From: Helicostylum pulchrum
Lineage: Eukaryota; Mucoromycota; Mucoromycetes; Mucorales; Mucoraceae
Direction: 5' to 3'
NCBI GenBank assembly: GCA_025677825.1
Contig: JAIXMO010000082.1
Coordinates: 1-64,000 of the forward strand
DNA length: 64,000 bases
Part shown: in pieces, positions 1-10,462 of the stretch
How the letters are laid out: each line of letters starts with the position of its first letter
How positions within the stretch are numbered: the first letter of the stretch is position 1
Made by a program: the position numbers and the translations under genes
Notes under the pieces: model-generated
The model's input: the letters and a program-made list of their open reading frames with translations, nothing else
What the model was told of the DNA's origin: nothing
The model's database searches: none

Positions 1-751
1 CGATAATACCAATATATCCACCCGTTTTACTGTCTTTTTGATGCATCAGTGCAATCGCTTGTTCTGCAATAAGTCGTATACCTATTCGTGCCTGAATCAT
101 ATCATCTAAAAATCTAGCCATATCTTGTGAATTCATATACTGCTTACATTCCAAAAAGCCTAATCATATACATGTACACATATATATTAATAAATATAAC
201 TAGACAGTAGTAGTACATATATTCGTATATAAATAATTTACCTCGAGCTAAAGTAGGAATATTATCACTATGACGTTCAACAAAATCCTTTAATTTTTCG
301 GTAAATTCTATATCATCACCAGCAGCATTAGGAGAGGCATATTTGACAAGTGATTCAAACGAATCATAATATAGACTATAAATTTCTTTGATATAAGGGT
401 TTGTACCAACAATAAAAGGTAAACTTTGAAAAGCTCTTACGCGTCTAGCCAAACGCACTGGTAACTCTGTCCGTGCATATTCGGTACAGGCTTGTAAACT
501 TTCATTAGACAATGGTGGTTGTCCAAACCGAACTAATTGCTTTAATGTAACAGGTTTTACCGGTTTACTAGCAAACTATGAAGTAATGATTAGTTTTTAT
601 TTTTATTTTTTTTACATTTTATTTATTATTTTACAGTAGTTATTTTATCATCATAAAAAGCTTGTGAGTGTGGTCTTTCAATTGCCTTTGACGCAATAAA
701 CCGAACTTGTCTAATTTGAAACTTATTTGGAATGGAGATAAAACGAAGCAT
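1..751 (-). CDS. Pyruvate dehydrogenase kinase-type mitochondrial kinase, N-terminal part (gene runs off the window)
   Basis: The protein belongs to the mitochondrial PDK/BCKDK family, which phosphorylates and switches off the pyruvate (or branched-chain ketoacid) dehydrogenase E1 subunit in the matrix. Three exons are visible: 751-635, 575-242 and 159 to the edge. The first 35 or so residues (starting MLRFISIPNKF) are basic and Ser-rich, as expected for a mitochondrial presequence. The next block (SNESLQACTEYARTEL, then LPVRLARRVRAFQSLPF) is the family's N-terminal helical bundle, and ARIGIRLIAEQ is the conserved helix before the ATPase domain. The GHKL-type ATP-binding domain lies beyond position 1 and cannot be checked, so PDK and BCKDK cannot be separated with certainty. 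Introns are 59 and 82 bp. The start at 751 follows a GA-rich tract. Confidence 0.85.
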
Positions 752-765
752 CTTTTCAAAGAGAG

Positions 766-772
<7 letters not shown>

Positions 773-804
<32 letters not shown>
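773..804. repeat. (GA)n microsatellite in the PDK 5' region
   Basis: About 16 GA units directly upstream of the PDK start codon (CT on the coding strand). It probably lies in the 5' UTR or core promoter. No coding potential; an antisense frame through it is pure low complexity. Confidence 0.9.
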
Positions 805-808
<4 letters not shown>

Positions 809-890
809 AAAAGAAGGAAAGAAAAAATAAATAAATAAAAAGTAAACAAATAAATAAAAGGGGGGATGCGTGAGAAAAAAAAGATGAGGG

Positions 891-2711
891 TTATAAATCT
901 TCTAAAGCAGCATAACCATTTGCACTAAGCCATGCGAAAGCAACTACTAGTAAACTTGTACAAATAACATCAATAATAGCCGTCCTACAAAAGAGAAATA
1001 ATAAAGTGTTACTATGAAAATATAACAATATTACAGTACAGTAAAGTACAGTAAAGGACAGTAGACTTACAAGTAAGGTAAAACGTAGTTATCAGGATCA
1101 TATTTATATTTCCAAAACGTCAAAGTCATTGATTTACCCATTTTCAAAGCCAAGAAAGTCTAAGTATTATTTTTGATTTTAGTATATACATATAAAAAGC
1201 GCGTGAGAGAATTTTTGAAGAGTAGTACTTACACAAATCATTGCAACAATAAAATAAGAAATGGAAAATGCAAAAGTAAAATCCAAATGACCAATATCCA
1301 AAAACCAAACAATTAACAAGAACAATACTTGTATAGGTACATTCATTAACAGCAAAATAACTTCGACTTTTTTAAATTGTTCCTGTACACCTTTATGAAG
1401 GCAAGTACTAATTCTAGAAGCATAGATGGATCCCAAGTTTCCAGCAAGACCTATTATTATTATTACAAAAACGAGTCAGTTGACATATATATATATGCAT
1501 ATATATATATTATATTTCGTACCGCACAGTATAGGTGTTAGCATGGCTAATCCTTTAAATTGATCAACATATCTTTCAAGTACAAGACCTGCACCACTTG
1601 AAATTAACATGGCAATAATAATAGGTGTCCATCCAGAAAATAATAAATCTTTAACATGCTTATTCCTCCAAACAGATAAACCAAAAAATGGGATACTACC
1701 AAACATGACTAAAAGTAAGTACGTACTTAATTGTGTTTCTGTAAAAGGAAAGCATTAGTATCACCGAGACTACCAATATTTTTATTCGGTTGGGTGTTTA
1801 CCAATATTGATTAAAAGCAAGTTTGCACATCCGGCCAATATACCAAGTGTTACTACATCACCTAAAGAAGAAGCCATCGGACAAGCAATATTGTCTGATC
1901 ATTATTATATATTTTAGTTTTGTGTGCGTACAACTCCTTTTTATATAATCTATTACCTGGATCGATCTTTAAAATTCTACTCAATATAATTAAAATACAC
2001 ATAAATACACCAAGTACTAAACTAGATACCGTAGCAGACACCATTGAACTAGCAATGACCAACACACTTTCACCTACAGTCGTAGTTGAATCCGGATGTA
2101 ATACAGCCCCCAAAAATACTGAAAACATACCGGCTATCGATCCCGCAACCAATGCCTGTACTTGAATTAAAGCGAGGTTACCCCAGACCAACGCATTTCT
2201 TGTTTCGGGGACATCCAGATCGCCCATATTAGCAGAAGTTGAAAATCTTGCGGCTAAATTCATTTCTAAATTTCCTTTTAAATTTAACAGCACAGGCACC
2301 AAAATAAATAATTCTGTCACTTGGTCAAATACTTGCCAGTGCTACCCCCATTTATATTAGCATTAAACTCTTTTCTTTTCTTTTATATATATCAACTTAC
2401 TTGGTATATATCCATCATCCATCCTGCTACAATTAAACCTATGACGCAAATAACTAATGACGGAAGAGCCTATCAAAAAAAGTAAAGTCAGACGCCAAGA
2501 AGGACATGTTTTAAAAGCCCTTTATTATTACCTGAGAAGCTAACTTATTATGACCATTTGTTTCTACTTCTTGTTGAGGGGCTCTGAAATGAATAAAAGA
2601 TGTTGTTGAATTGGAACGAACATGTCGATTCCTTTTATGATGTTCTTCTTCACCTGGTGCAAGTAATTCTATCGAGTCTGGTTCAACGAGGCTATAATTA
2701 TTAGGAGGCAT
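891..2711 (-). CDS. SLC41/MgtE-type divalent cation (Mg2+) transporter
   Basis: Eight exons (2711-2532, 2469-2401, 2341-1957, 1894-1802, 1738-1523, 1450-1233, 1159-1071, 984-891) give 447 residues. After a soluble, Ser-rich N-terminus of about 60 residues come hydrophobic segments that contain two copies of the MgtE membrane domain. The hallmarks are visible: the first half has VPVLLNLKGNLEMNLAARFS followed by DNIACPMASSLGDVVTL, and the second half has LTPILCGLAGNLGSIYASRIS. These match the SLC41 signature of a paired G-N-L-E and D-N-I-A..L-G-D. The family moves Mg2+ across the plasma or organelle membrane. The cytoplasmic N and CBS domains of bacterial MgtE are absent, as is usual for SLC41. 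Phases agree across all seven introns. The substrate is inferred from the family. Confidence 0.88.
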
Positions 2712-2821
2712 AAGGGGGTGTATATATGATTATAAAAGTAAATATATATATAACAGGTGTAAAAAAAAAGAAGAAGAAAAAAAAAGACAATAATTTATTA
2801 TTAAGGTCGATCTTTTTGTGT

Positions 2822-3515
2822 TCATTTAAAATAGAATGTCCGTAGTGAAAGAACCCCGAAAACTACACAAACCATAAACATCAGCATCCAAACACGTTCA
2901 CTTTTACGTATCCGATCTGACTGCGATTTCCAGCTATTTAATTCGTTTAATTGCTGTGTTAATTCGTCTTGATAAGATTGGATTTCTTCTAACTTCCTTT
3001 TAGCTCTTCTTTTTACTTTATACAATTCTTGCTCTAATAAATCCATTCTATCATGAAATAACATGTTGGTATCTGTACATTGTTGATTATTTTGTGTCGC
3101 AGCACTAGTACTTGTACCAGATGATACATTATTATTATTATTATCTACCACTATATCATTATGTACAATCAATTCTTCTTCTTTTGTTGTCGTTGTATTC
3201 ACTCTATGAAATTCATTCATTATCTTTTCCATCATTACTGCAATATATAATTGTTGTAACGCTAAACTATGTCCCAAATATTCTTTTTTTAATGGCATAT
3301 TACCAACCATCATATTATCAGATAACACTCTACTACTACCACTACCACTACTACTATTATTATTACTATTACTACTACGACTCGTATTTACTATTTGTCC
3401 TCCGCGATTAACTGTTTGTAGATCCGATAATAATCCTTGTAATGTATCCCAAACTGCTCCTGATCTATCTAATGTTATTGGTACGTCTTGGTACTTTTGT
3501 TGATGATGTTTTTGT

Positions 3516-3550
<35 letters not shown>

Positions 3551-4186
3551 TAAAAATTGTTCGTATGCCCATACTTGCCATCTTACTAATCCAGTCTCGG
3601 TTCTATCCTTCATCACTTGCTTTTGAGCCCGAGATATTTGAGTCCGAATCTTTCGATTAGGCGGTTCCAATAATTCAATCATTCTAAACCGTGTTTCAAG
3701 TAATGCACGCGTAGAGTATTGAAGGTTTGGAATAGACGGTACACTCCAATTATGCATAATTTCATTACGACCCATATTATCCGACGAATAACAATCATCT
3801 AATTCTTGCCCTAATAATAACCCCAATTCATGTTCCACTCCTAAAGCTACCGCCATGGCTCTTGCTCGTTCGACACTAACCCATATATCACAGTAAGGAA
3901 ACTGTGGTATCAAAAAGTCTACTTCGAATTCGCTTGTTTTTAATTCAAACAAAAAGAAGCCTTCGGTTATCGTCAGTCCGCAAGACTTGAACAATTGTCC
4001 TGCAGAGATGAAATGTCTTTCGAATTCGTAATGAATAAGTCGATAGATTGGTGTCTTGTTTAACTCGCTTTTAAAAGCAGCGTACATTCGTGCCTTGTGT
4101 TTATAAACGGTTTCAGTTGTCTCTACTTCTGCATTAAATAGTAATTGGAACTGTAAAGCTAATGGTTCTTCCTCCTCCATAGTCAT
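2822..4186 (-). CDS. Bqt4-like inner nuclear membrane protein (APSES/KilA-N-like domain plus C-terminal anchor)
   Basis: Single exon of 454 residues. Residues ~25-140 resemble an APSES/KilA-N fold: YRLIHYEFERHFISAGQLFK, then FFLFELKTSEFEVDF, then CDIWVSVERARAMAVALGV, where the last block matches the '(T/I)WV(P/S)xERAxxLAxxxGV' end of APSES domains. A poly-Gln run (~residues 213-225) and Asn/Ser-rich linkers follow. A coiled coil at ~375-430 precedes a single C-terminal membrane helix (WMLMFMVCVVFGVLSL) close to the end. This order (degenerate APSES domain, disordered linker, C-terminal anchor) is that of fission yeast Bqt4, which ties telomeres via Rap1 to the inner nuclear membrane. Whether this protein binds telomeres is inference. 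Alternatively it could be a membrane-bound APSES regulator. Confidence 0.6.
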
Positions 4187-4588
4187 TTAGTTTGATAAAA
4201 TAAAAAAGAAAGCGAGAAATATTTATTTTCACGTGATTATCAGCATAATCTACCAGTTTATATCCAGTCTCTTTTGCTTACGTTTTATTTACAGTATCCT
4301 TTCCTGAGATCTCATTTAATCACATCAAATCTCAAAAAAATTTCTTCGGAATTTCAATTTATTCTAGAATGCCAATAAAAAGCGCGTTAGAAAAGTTTAA
4401 TTTTGCTTATGGCAAACGACAGCTGCATATCAACTCCATTGTATTATACAAATGCAAGAATGGCTGTTTTGAATAAGCCTCAGTAATCAAAAAAAAAAAA
4501 TTTATATGTGAAGACTATAAATATAATAAACTAATTCTTCGTTATCAATTTTGCTCTTTGTTTTCTTTAAATAACTTACATCTTTTAA

Positions 4589-4900
4589 ATGAACAACTCT
4601 TCAAATAGCCAAGCAAACGCTATCACAGATGCAGATTATGAAAATGATATCAATAATAATGTAGATATGCATCGTAACAGTCGACTTGTCATAGCCGAAA
4701 ATAGATCATTTCGCCCTGCAAATACCAATGCCGCATATTCTATAAAGCAAGAAGAGTATAAGATAAAAAAAATACATATTGTTACACCACAATTAACTTC
4801 CCTGACTCTTGTCACACAAACGCGAGTCATAAGTATAAATACCTCCTTGTCTCTTTTCTTTTTAAATAAACTTAACTTACCTAGACTTAGAATATCTTAG
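4589..4900 (+). CDS. Possible short Asn-rich protein, unsupported
   Basis: A 103-codon frame rich in Asn and Ser at its start. A TATA-like ACTATAAATA lies about 75 bp upstream and an A/T-rich leader precedes the ATG. No domain is recognised, and the C-terminal half reads like translated noncoding DNA. It could be a first exon with a donor not identified here, or no gene at all. Confidence 0.2.
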   Translation: MNNSSNSQANAITDADYENDINNNVDMHRNSRLVIAENRSFRPANTNAAYSIKQEEYKIKKIHIVTPQLTSLTLVTQTRVISINTSLSLFFLNKLNLPRLRIS

Positions 4901-5377
4901 TGTTCACTTATTTGGTTTTTCTATATCCCTTTATTTTATCTTTCATCGCTTGGCTACCATCTGTATTAAATTACATTTTCTAGTCACCTTTCCAAAGATT
5001 CATTGTTGATATCCACTCCAAAGAGTCTTGAGCTATTATTTTTATCTAAGCTTTTACTTTATACGACCTATTGTATTACCCTCTCTCTATCACTTTGCTT
5101 GGTTATCCCCTTGTTTAATAACATTGTTTGATAACTCCTTTGTGAAGACTAGACGTCCTAATACCATTTCGCCTTAAACTAAATAAATAAGTTCCGTCTC
5201 AGTTGACTACTACACAGTCTGGTGCTCACTACTCTTATTACTATTTTATTATCTGTTATTTAATACATTTAATAATCTCCCCAAACTTTACCCTTTTTAC
5301 TTTTAAGCGGTATCAATATATATATATATGTTCATAACTACATGGTTGCTAAATATATTTGTTTTTATTATTAACAT
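4901..5377. other. Spacer without recognisable gene
   Basis: AT-rich sequence with a (TA)n run near 5318-5329. No splice-consistent reading frame, RNA gene or repeat was found. Confidence 0.5.
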
Positions 5378-5662
5378 TTGTGCCGAGAAATTAAGAAGTT
5401 TGATGATGGTATAATTGTAACTGATGAGAAGCTTTGTTTCTTCTTGACTGATTTTGTTATGACTCGTGTTAAAAAATACAAGAAGAATGGAGATGAAACA
5501 TCTTTTCCTTTAGGAGACGAATCAATCCTTGTCTATGTTGAAGCCGTAAAAGGCCTCTACTGAAGACAGACTCAATTGTGTGCCGGAGATCAGAATGTTA
5601 CAAAAGGATCACTTGTAAGAGCGTTTATTGATATACACATTGAGAAGAAATTTAAGCATTAA
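5378..5662 (+). pseudogene. Relic of a Crypton-like (Ndc10/GCR1-type) tyrosine recombinase N-terminal domain
   Basis: The frame reads CREIKKFDDGIIVTDEKLC, FFLTDFVMTRVKKYKK and then ESILVYVEAVKGLY, hits a TGA at 5561-5563, and continues in frame with QLCAGDQNVTKGSLVRAFID and HIEKKFKH. From memory this is the N-terminal pattern of the Mucorales proteins whose core is an Ndc10/GCR1-like tyrosine recombinase domain (FDDG.xVTxEKL..FL..xV, then SI..Y..A..DLY). There is no ATG before the conserved block, one internal stop, and no catalytic R..HxRY part nearby. It is therefore a decayed fragment of about 95 codons. The family assignment is from pattern memory only. Confidence 0.5.
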
Positions 5663-6271
5663 AGGGTCAACCACGGCCGTATATCCATATCGGGGGGGTG
5701 TTTTTGATTTTTGATTTAATTCTTTTAAACTTTGGAGTGCCCGTAGGACGCTCCAAATTTTTGGGAATCTTTATTCAAAAATACAAATAGATGTACGATT
5801 TAGGTTGCTTAACGCTTTACAGATTGGTTTTATTATTTAGATTTTGCCTTGCCAATATTGTATAAAAGCTGTTACTTGATGAGTAGAATGACCGTATTTG
5901 TAACTAAGTGAGAGCCTATTCATCATTAATGGTGGGCAAATACTGAATTGATGCTGTTGAAAATCTTGGTGGGTTCTGAGTTACAGAAACTACTTCTCGT
6001 ACTGATTCAATCTTATGCAAGACAGAGTCTCTATACTTCTTTCAATCTTCAAAGATGTTAAAGTAGGACTCCAAATGTCTTGCGGCTTTGTAATATATTT
6101 TAGAGTTTGTTGTGCAGTATCACAACAGGTAAATCAGCTGATAAAAACTTTAAAGTTTAAAAAAGCAAAAAAGTGCTCTTTATTTAAACACCTTACGATA
6201 AAAAGACACACACATAATAAAGAGAGAGAGAGTGAGAGAGAGAGAGAGAGACTCATATGGCGCCATTACAA
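5663..6271. other. Spacer with a small perfect-arm palindrome at 5734-5760
   Basis: A hairpin TTTGGAG-(13 bp)-CTCCAAA lies at about 5734-5760. A (GA)n tract lies at about 6221-6250, next to the end of the following minus-strand gene. Nothing else is recognisable. Confidence 0.4.
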
Positions 6272-7428
6272 TTATTTAGTTGTTGTCTTTAATGTATACT
6301 TGTACATATTATCCACATGTCTTGATTGCAAAATCTGAATATCTTGATACACTAAACATGTTTTTATATAAGTAACCCATCTTAGACAAAAATAAAAAGG
6401 TACTTTACTTTTATCTGAAAAGGTAATGCTAGGATCTGCTTGTACCCAAACAGTTTCTAAAAACTCCAATAAGGATCCAGTCAATAATACTGCTTCTTCT
6501 AACGGTAAGTTATCAATAAACAAAAAATCTAACTCAAACGGGTTACTGCGATTAGCTGTCATTGATAATATTTCTGACACAATTTCCCATAAAGCTACAT
6601 CTATTCATATAAAAATGATGAGTACCGAAATAAAGAAAAAAAAAGAGTGTAAATAGTGTTACTTTTATTTTTCCATTCAGTTGTCTTTGCTAGTTGAAGT
6701 GGATTATCATCTACTTCTGTTTGATCTGGCTGAGATAAAATAAGTTGGTCCTGATGAGATCTTAGCTATACAATTATATTAGTTCTTGGAGCAAAAAAAA
6801 AAGTAAACTTATTTATTATACCCAGACATATGGACATCGATATTTAGCATAACCAGCTACTAAAAACACTGTTCGTTCTTTTTCCTATTCCTTTATACCG
6901 TAAGAGCTTGATATATGCATGTATACAACTAAAAAATAAATAATACCTGTCTTAAATCTGTATCTAAAGGACTAATCAATTCAGGTATATTCCACTTTAA
7001 AACTTGTTTACTACAATCCCAAAATTATTACCCAGACAAAAAACAAATTTATGCACTCCAACGTTTTTTTACCTTGAATAATATGTTTCGAGTATAGGTA
7101 ACGGCATAAGTGCCGATAAGCACTTTTTCATATTATCAGAGTACACAAACAACACCAACTCTTCTCTTCCTCGAACAAAAGTATCAAAGTGCTTAAATCC
7201 CTGCAAGGAATAAAAAGTTAACAACCTAAAACAATAAAAAAAAACTTGCTTTATATTACGCGAAGACTGCCTAATAAAAGGCATTCTTGAAGAAAGGCTG
7301 CTAACCGAGTAGAGTCTTTTAATAACTCCTTCTAAAGAAAAAACAACAAAAGTTAATTTTAGAGATGGTAATGGCTTCTTTTTTTTTTTTCGTGTGTGGT
7401 AATTTACATTGGGATCAGGTCCTAGCAT
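6272..7428 (-). CDS. Unidentified conserved-looking protein, 7 exons
   Basis: I do not recognise this protein. Seven exons with matching phases (7428-7408, 7331-7260, 7200-7073, 7010-6947, 6884-6822, 6765-6663, 6600-6272) give 259 residues. The sequence looks like a folded soluble protein: an N-terminal helical stretch (KELLKDSTRLAAFLQECLLL), a mixed block (FKHFDTFVRGREELVLFVY), a block VFLVAGYAKYRCPYVWLRSH, an acidic linker, and a long helical C-terminal half (NVALWEIVSEIL, LPLEEAVLLTGSLLEFLETV). No membrane segment or signal peptide is present. Very short exons (21, 63 and 64 nt) and clean consensus donors support a genuine gene. The last intron-free stretch from 6330 to the stop is the least certain part. 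Confidence 0.6.
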
Positions 7429-8405
7429 GGTTTATTAGAGTAAAAAGGTTATTGTACCAGCCGCACACAAAAATAATAATATTCAGTGTACATCACGTGT
7501 ATTCAAAAGTACATAAACAGCTTTTTGTTTGTGCCAGTTTCAAGTATTTTCTCAATAGTTGCTCAAGCCGAGCAGTAGCGTTAAAGACCATAGAAAAAAA
7601 GAGTTGCTATTAGCATAAATTTATCATGCAGATAGTTGTTATATCATACCCACTGGGCACTGGGGAAATAGTATCAAAGCGTAAATTTCCGTGATATATT
7701 GTTGAAGAGAGTGAATGAATGTAAATGATGGGCTTTTTATAGGCCTTCAAGCTGCGTACAATTTATATTTACCTGTACTAATATAAAACACTCTTTGTAA
7801 CGGAAACTGTTTACCAGAAAACCATAAATACATTACTAGCAAATAATTGAAACAAAGCAAAAGGTATAAGCAGACCAAAGAGTTTCGTGATTATCAGGGC
7901 AATGTATTTCTATAAAATAAATAAAGACAATTGAGTATTGTACATGTATAAAATCTATCCTTTTTACGTATGAAGCAGATACTTTTTTCTTGCTTAATAC
8001 AAAGATATTAACATTAAGTACTTATGAAGTTTGTCGATTAATTATAAGAAAGAAAGATATTTACGCTTTGACGTACGATTTATTTAGCTGTCAATCGCTG
8101 ATATATAGCCGTAACAGACAGTGTACTCATTTAACAAAAGTGCGTTTTATTCCCCGCTTATTCGAAGATGGAATAAGCAAATCGTTTTTGTCAATTCAAC
8201 GTCATAGCGATTATTGCGATGGATAAATTCGACCAATGTAGCGGCTTAAGGTGAGGACCTGTGTTCCCTAAAAAAGAAATTGATTTGCACAATCGAATTA
8301 CTTTTTTTTTTTTTTTTTTTTTTTCCTTTTCTTCTTCCTTTTAACCCAGCCCTTTTATCCCCCCCCCCTTTTTTTTGTTAGCTGCAAAGTAAAAAAATAA
8401 AAATA
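7429..8405. other. Intergenic region between divergent genes
   Basis: Shared upstream region of the unidentified gene (minus) and the lipase (plus). It holds a T run of about 24 at 8301-8324 and a C run near 8361, both just before the lipase start. An ORF at 7990-8226 has no recognisable protein character. Confidence 0.5.
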
Positions 8406-10339
8406 ATGATAAAACACTCTTATATGGATAATATTACAGAAGAACAGGACGCTATTGAAGAAGAGCAGCAAGATATTACAGCAACGCAACACCATTTTGA
8501 AAGCATTATCTCTTGTCCAAAATCATATTCTACACCACAACGCCTTACACAACCAAATAACCTTACTGACTACTTTATATACTACCTTGGTAAACTACTC
8601 TCGTACTCCAACAAAAAGAGACCGCGCCCAAGTGGGTACTGGCGATACGTATTAGGTGTGTACAAAAACTTGTTTTTGGCGTTTTATTTCAATTGGGTTG
8701 TAATCTTTACATCTCCACTGAGTTCACTTGCGTTTATCCTTACGTACCCTATTATCAGTGTATTACTATTTGCTTTTGAAATCGGCTTAAAGATATTTAT
8801 GGATTATCTGGGTGGTACACAACTAGCTAAGCGCATTAGTCTTGATTATGGAAAAGGTACAACACAAACAAAACAAAAGGGCTTATTTTTTTGTTTTTTG
8901 ACGCTAATTTATCATACATAGGTTTTGGCATCATCAATTGGGGTAAAAATATATACATATATATAAACATATACTAAAATTGATTTAACGCATTCTTTCA
9001 AAAAATAGGTGCACCTCACTTACTACTCTCAGAAAAATCATGCAACTTAATTAAATCTACACTTACAGCACTTGGTGCAGATGACCCATCCAAGTCACAA
9101 CCAGCGGACGACCACCGTCACCGAACATTTGACGTCTCTATTGCTCAAACCATGACCATTCTCTCTTCTCTCGTGTATGAACGTCAAGATGAAAAAGTGA
9201 GTGAAGCGTACAAGATCTCTCTTGAGTACAAGAAGACAAACAAACGCCAACTGACGTTAGAACAAGTGACGTTGGAGATGAAGAAACTACTATGGGATTC
9301 AGAACGTCCCATTCGTAAAATTGCACGAAGTTATGGTCTCGAGTTCTCTGGTGTGACTGAATTAAAATCGTTAGGTGGGCCCTTTTGTGGATTGTTTTGG
9401 TCTATGGACCCTCAACGACCTTTTATCACTGTTGTGTTTAAAGGAACTACACCTACAAATTACAGTGAATTTTTGGTAGATGCTACTTTGCAAAGAACAG
9501 ATGCACGGTCTTATTTATTTGGGTCTGCACATGAAGGATTCTACGATAGTCTGTTCCCGACCCACAGTGATAACAATGATAGCAGCGACCCATACTACGC
9601 AATTCGTTGCGCAGTTCGTGATAAAGCCGTACAACTACAATCAAAATCGAATCACCGTACAAGAAATGTACCTGTATGGATTGCTGGGCATTCACTTGGC
9701 GCAGCTATGGGGACACTTTTATTTGCGCGATGGTTAAAATGTCCTGAAGATATTGGACCTTGTTGTAAAGTACGAGATGCGTATGTAATTGGTTTACCTG
9801 CAGTAGGAGATAATGATTTTGCATCGATGTTTGCATCTTACTCCAACGCACCTTTATCACGTACTAGTACACTGTGGCGAATTATTAACAAATCGGACAT
9901 CATTTGTCGAATTCCACCTGGCTATAATAACATGACGATTGGTCATTACGTACCGCAAACGGATTTTTTTAATTACGCTCATGTAGGGCATGCAGTTCAA
10001 ATTACTTACGCTCTACTTGACCCTAACCCGCTCAACATATACCCATCTAGTCACCAAACGAATTTAAAAGTAGATGTAGTGGTATCAGATTCCAATGTAC
10101 GTAAAGATAGACAATGTCAATTAGAAGAATTAAAAGAAGGAAATAAAGCGTTTAGTCCCAAAATACAGGAATATGCTTGGTGGATTCAACCGTGGATTAA
10201 ACGTGTTGTAAACCCTATTCCAATTCTGGAATCCTTGTACCCGTTCTTTATTCGAGATCATATCCCTATTGATTACTTTGAGGGACTTGAACGCGCACGT
10301 GCTTACTATAAAGCCCAAGACATGTGTAAAAAAGACTGA
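8406..10339 (+). CDS. Class 3 (Rhizomucor-type fold) lipase, membrane-anchored
   Basis: Three exons (8406-8856, 8922-8942, about 9009-10339) give 600 residues. The second exon is only 21 nt. The catalytic domain contains the nucleophile elbow AGHSLGAAMGTLLF, and PFITVVFKGTTPTN matches the beta-strand and oxyanion region of Lipase_3. Candidate Asp (RIINKSDIICRIPP) and His (YAHVGHAVQ) triad partners follow in the expected order. Two hydrophobic stretches at about residues 92-140 precede the domain, so this is an integral-membrane, not a secreted, lipase. That resembles the diacylglycerol-lipase-like or vacuolar class 3 enzymes. The substrate (acylglycerol or phospholipid) is not determined by sequence. 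The promoter is shared with the divergent upstream gene. Confidence 0.85.
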
Positions 10340-10462
10340 AAAGGAAACAATAAACGAACTTTATCGAACAATAAAAAAAAAAAAGGTATAGAATTATTTG
10401 AGTTTATTAATATTATTTTATATATAAAAAAAAAAAGTTTGACATGTTTCCTCCTCACTCAT

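Noticed and set aside
640..849. Minus-strand ORF rich in Phe/Leu/Ser
   Set aside because: Its middle is the (GA)n microsatellite, and the rest overlaps PDK exon 1 in another frame.
7990..8226. 78-codon plus ORF in the lipase promoter
   Set aside because: No domain or splice continuity; sits in the divergent spacer.
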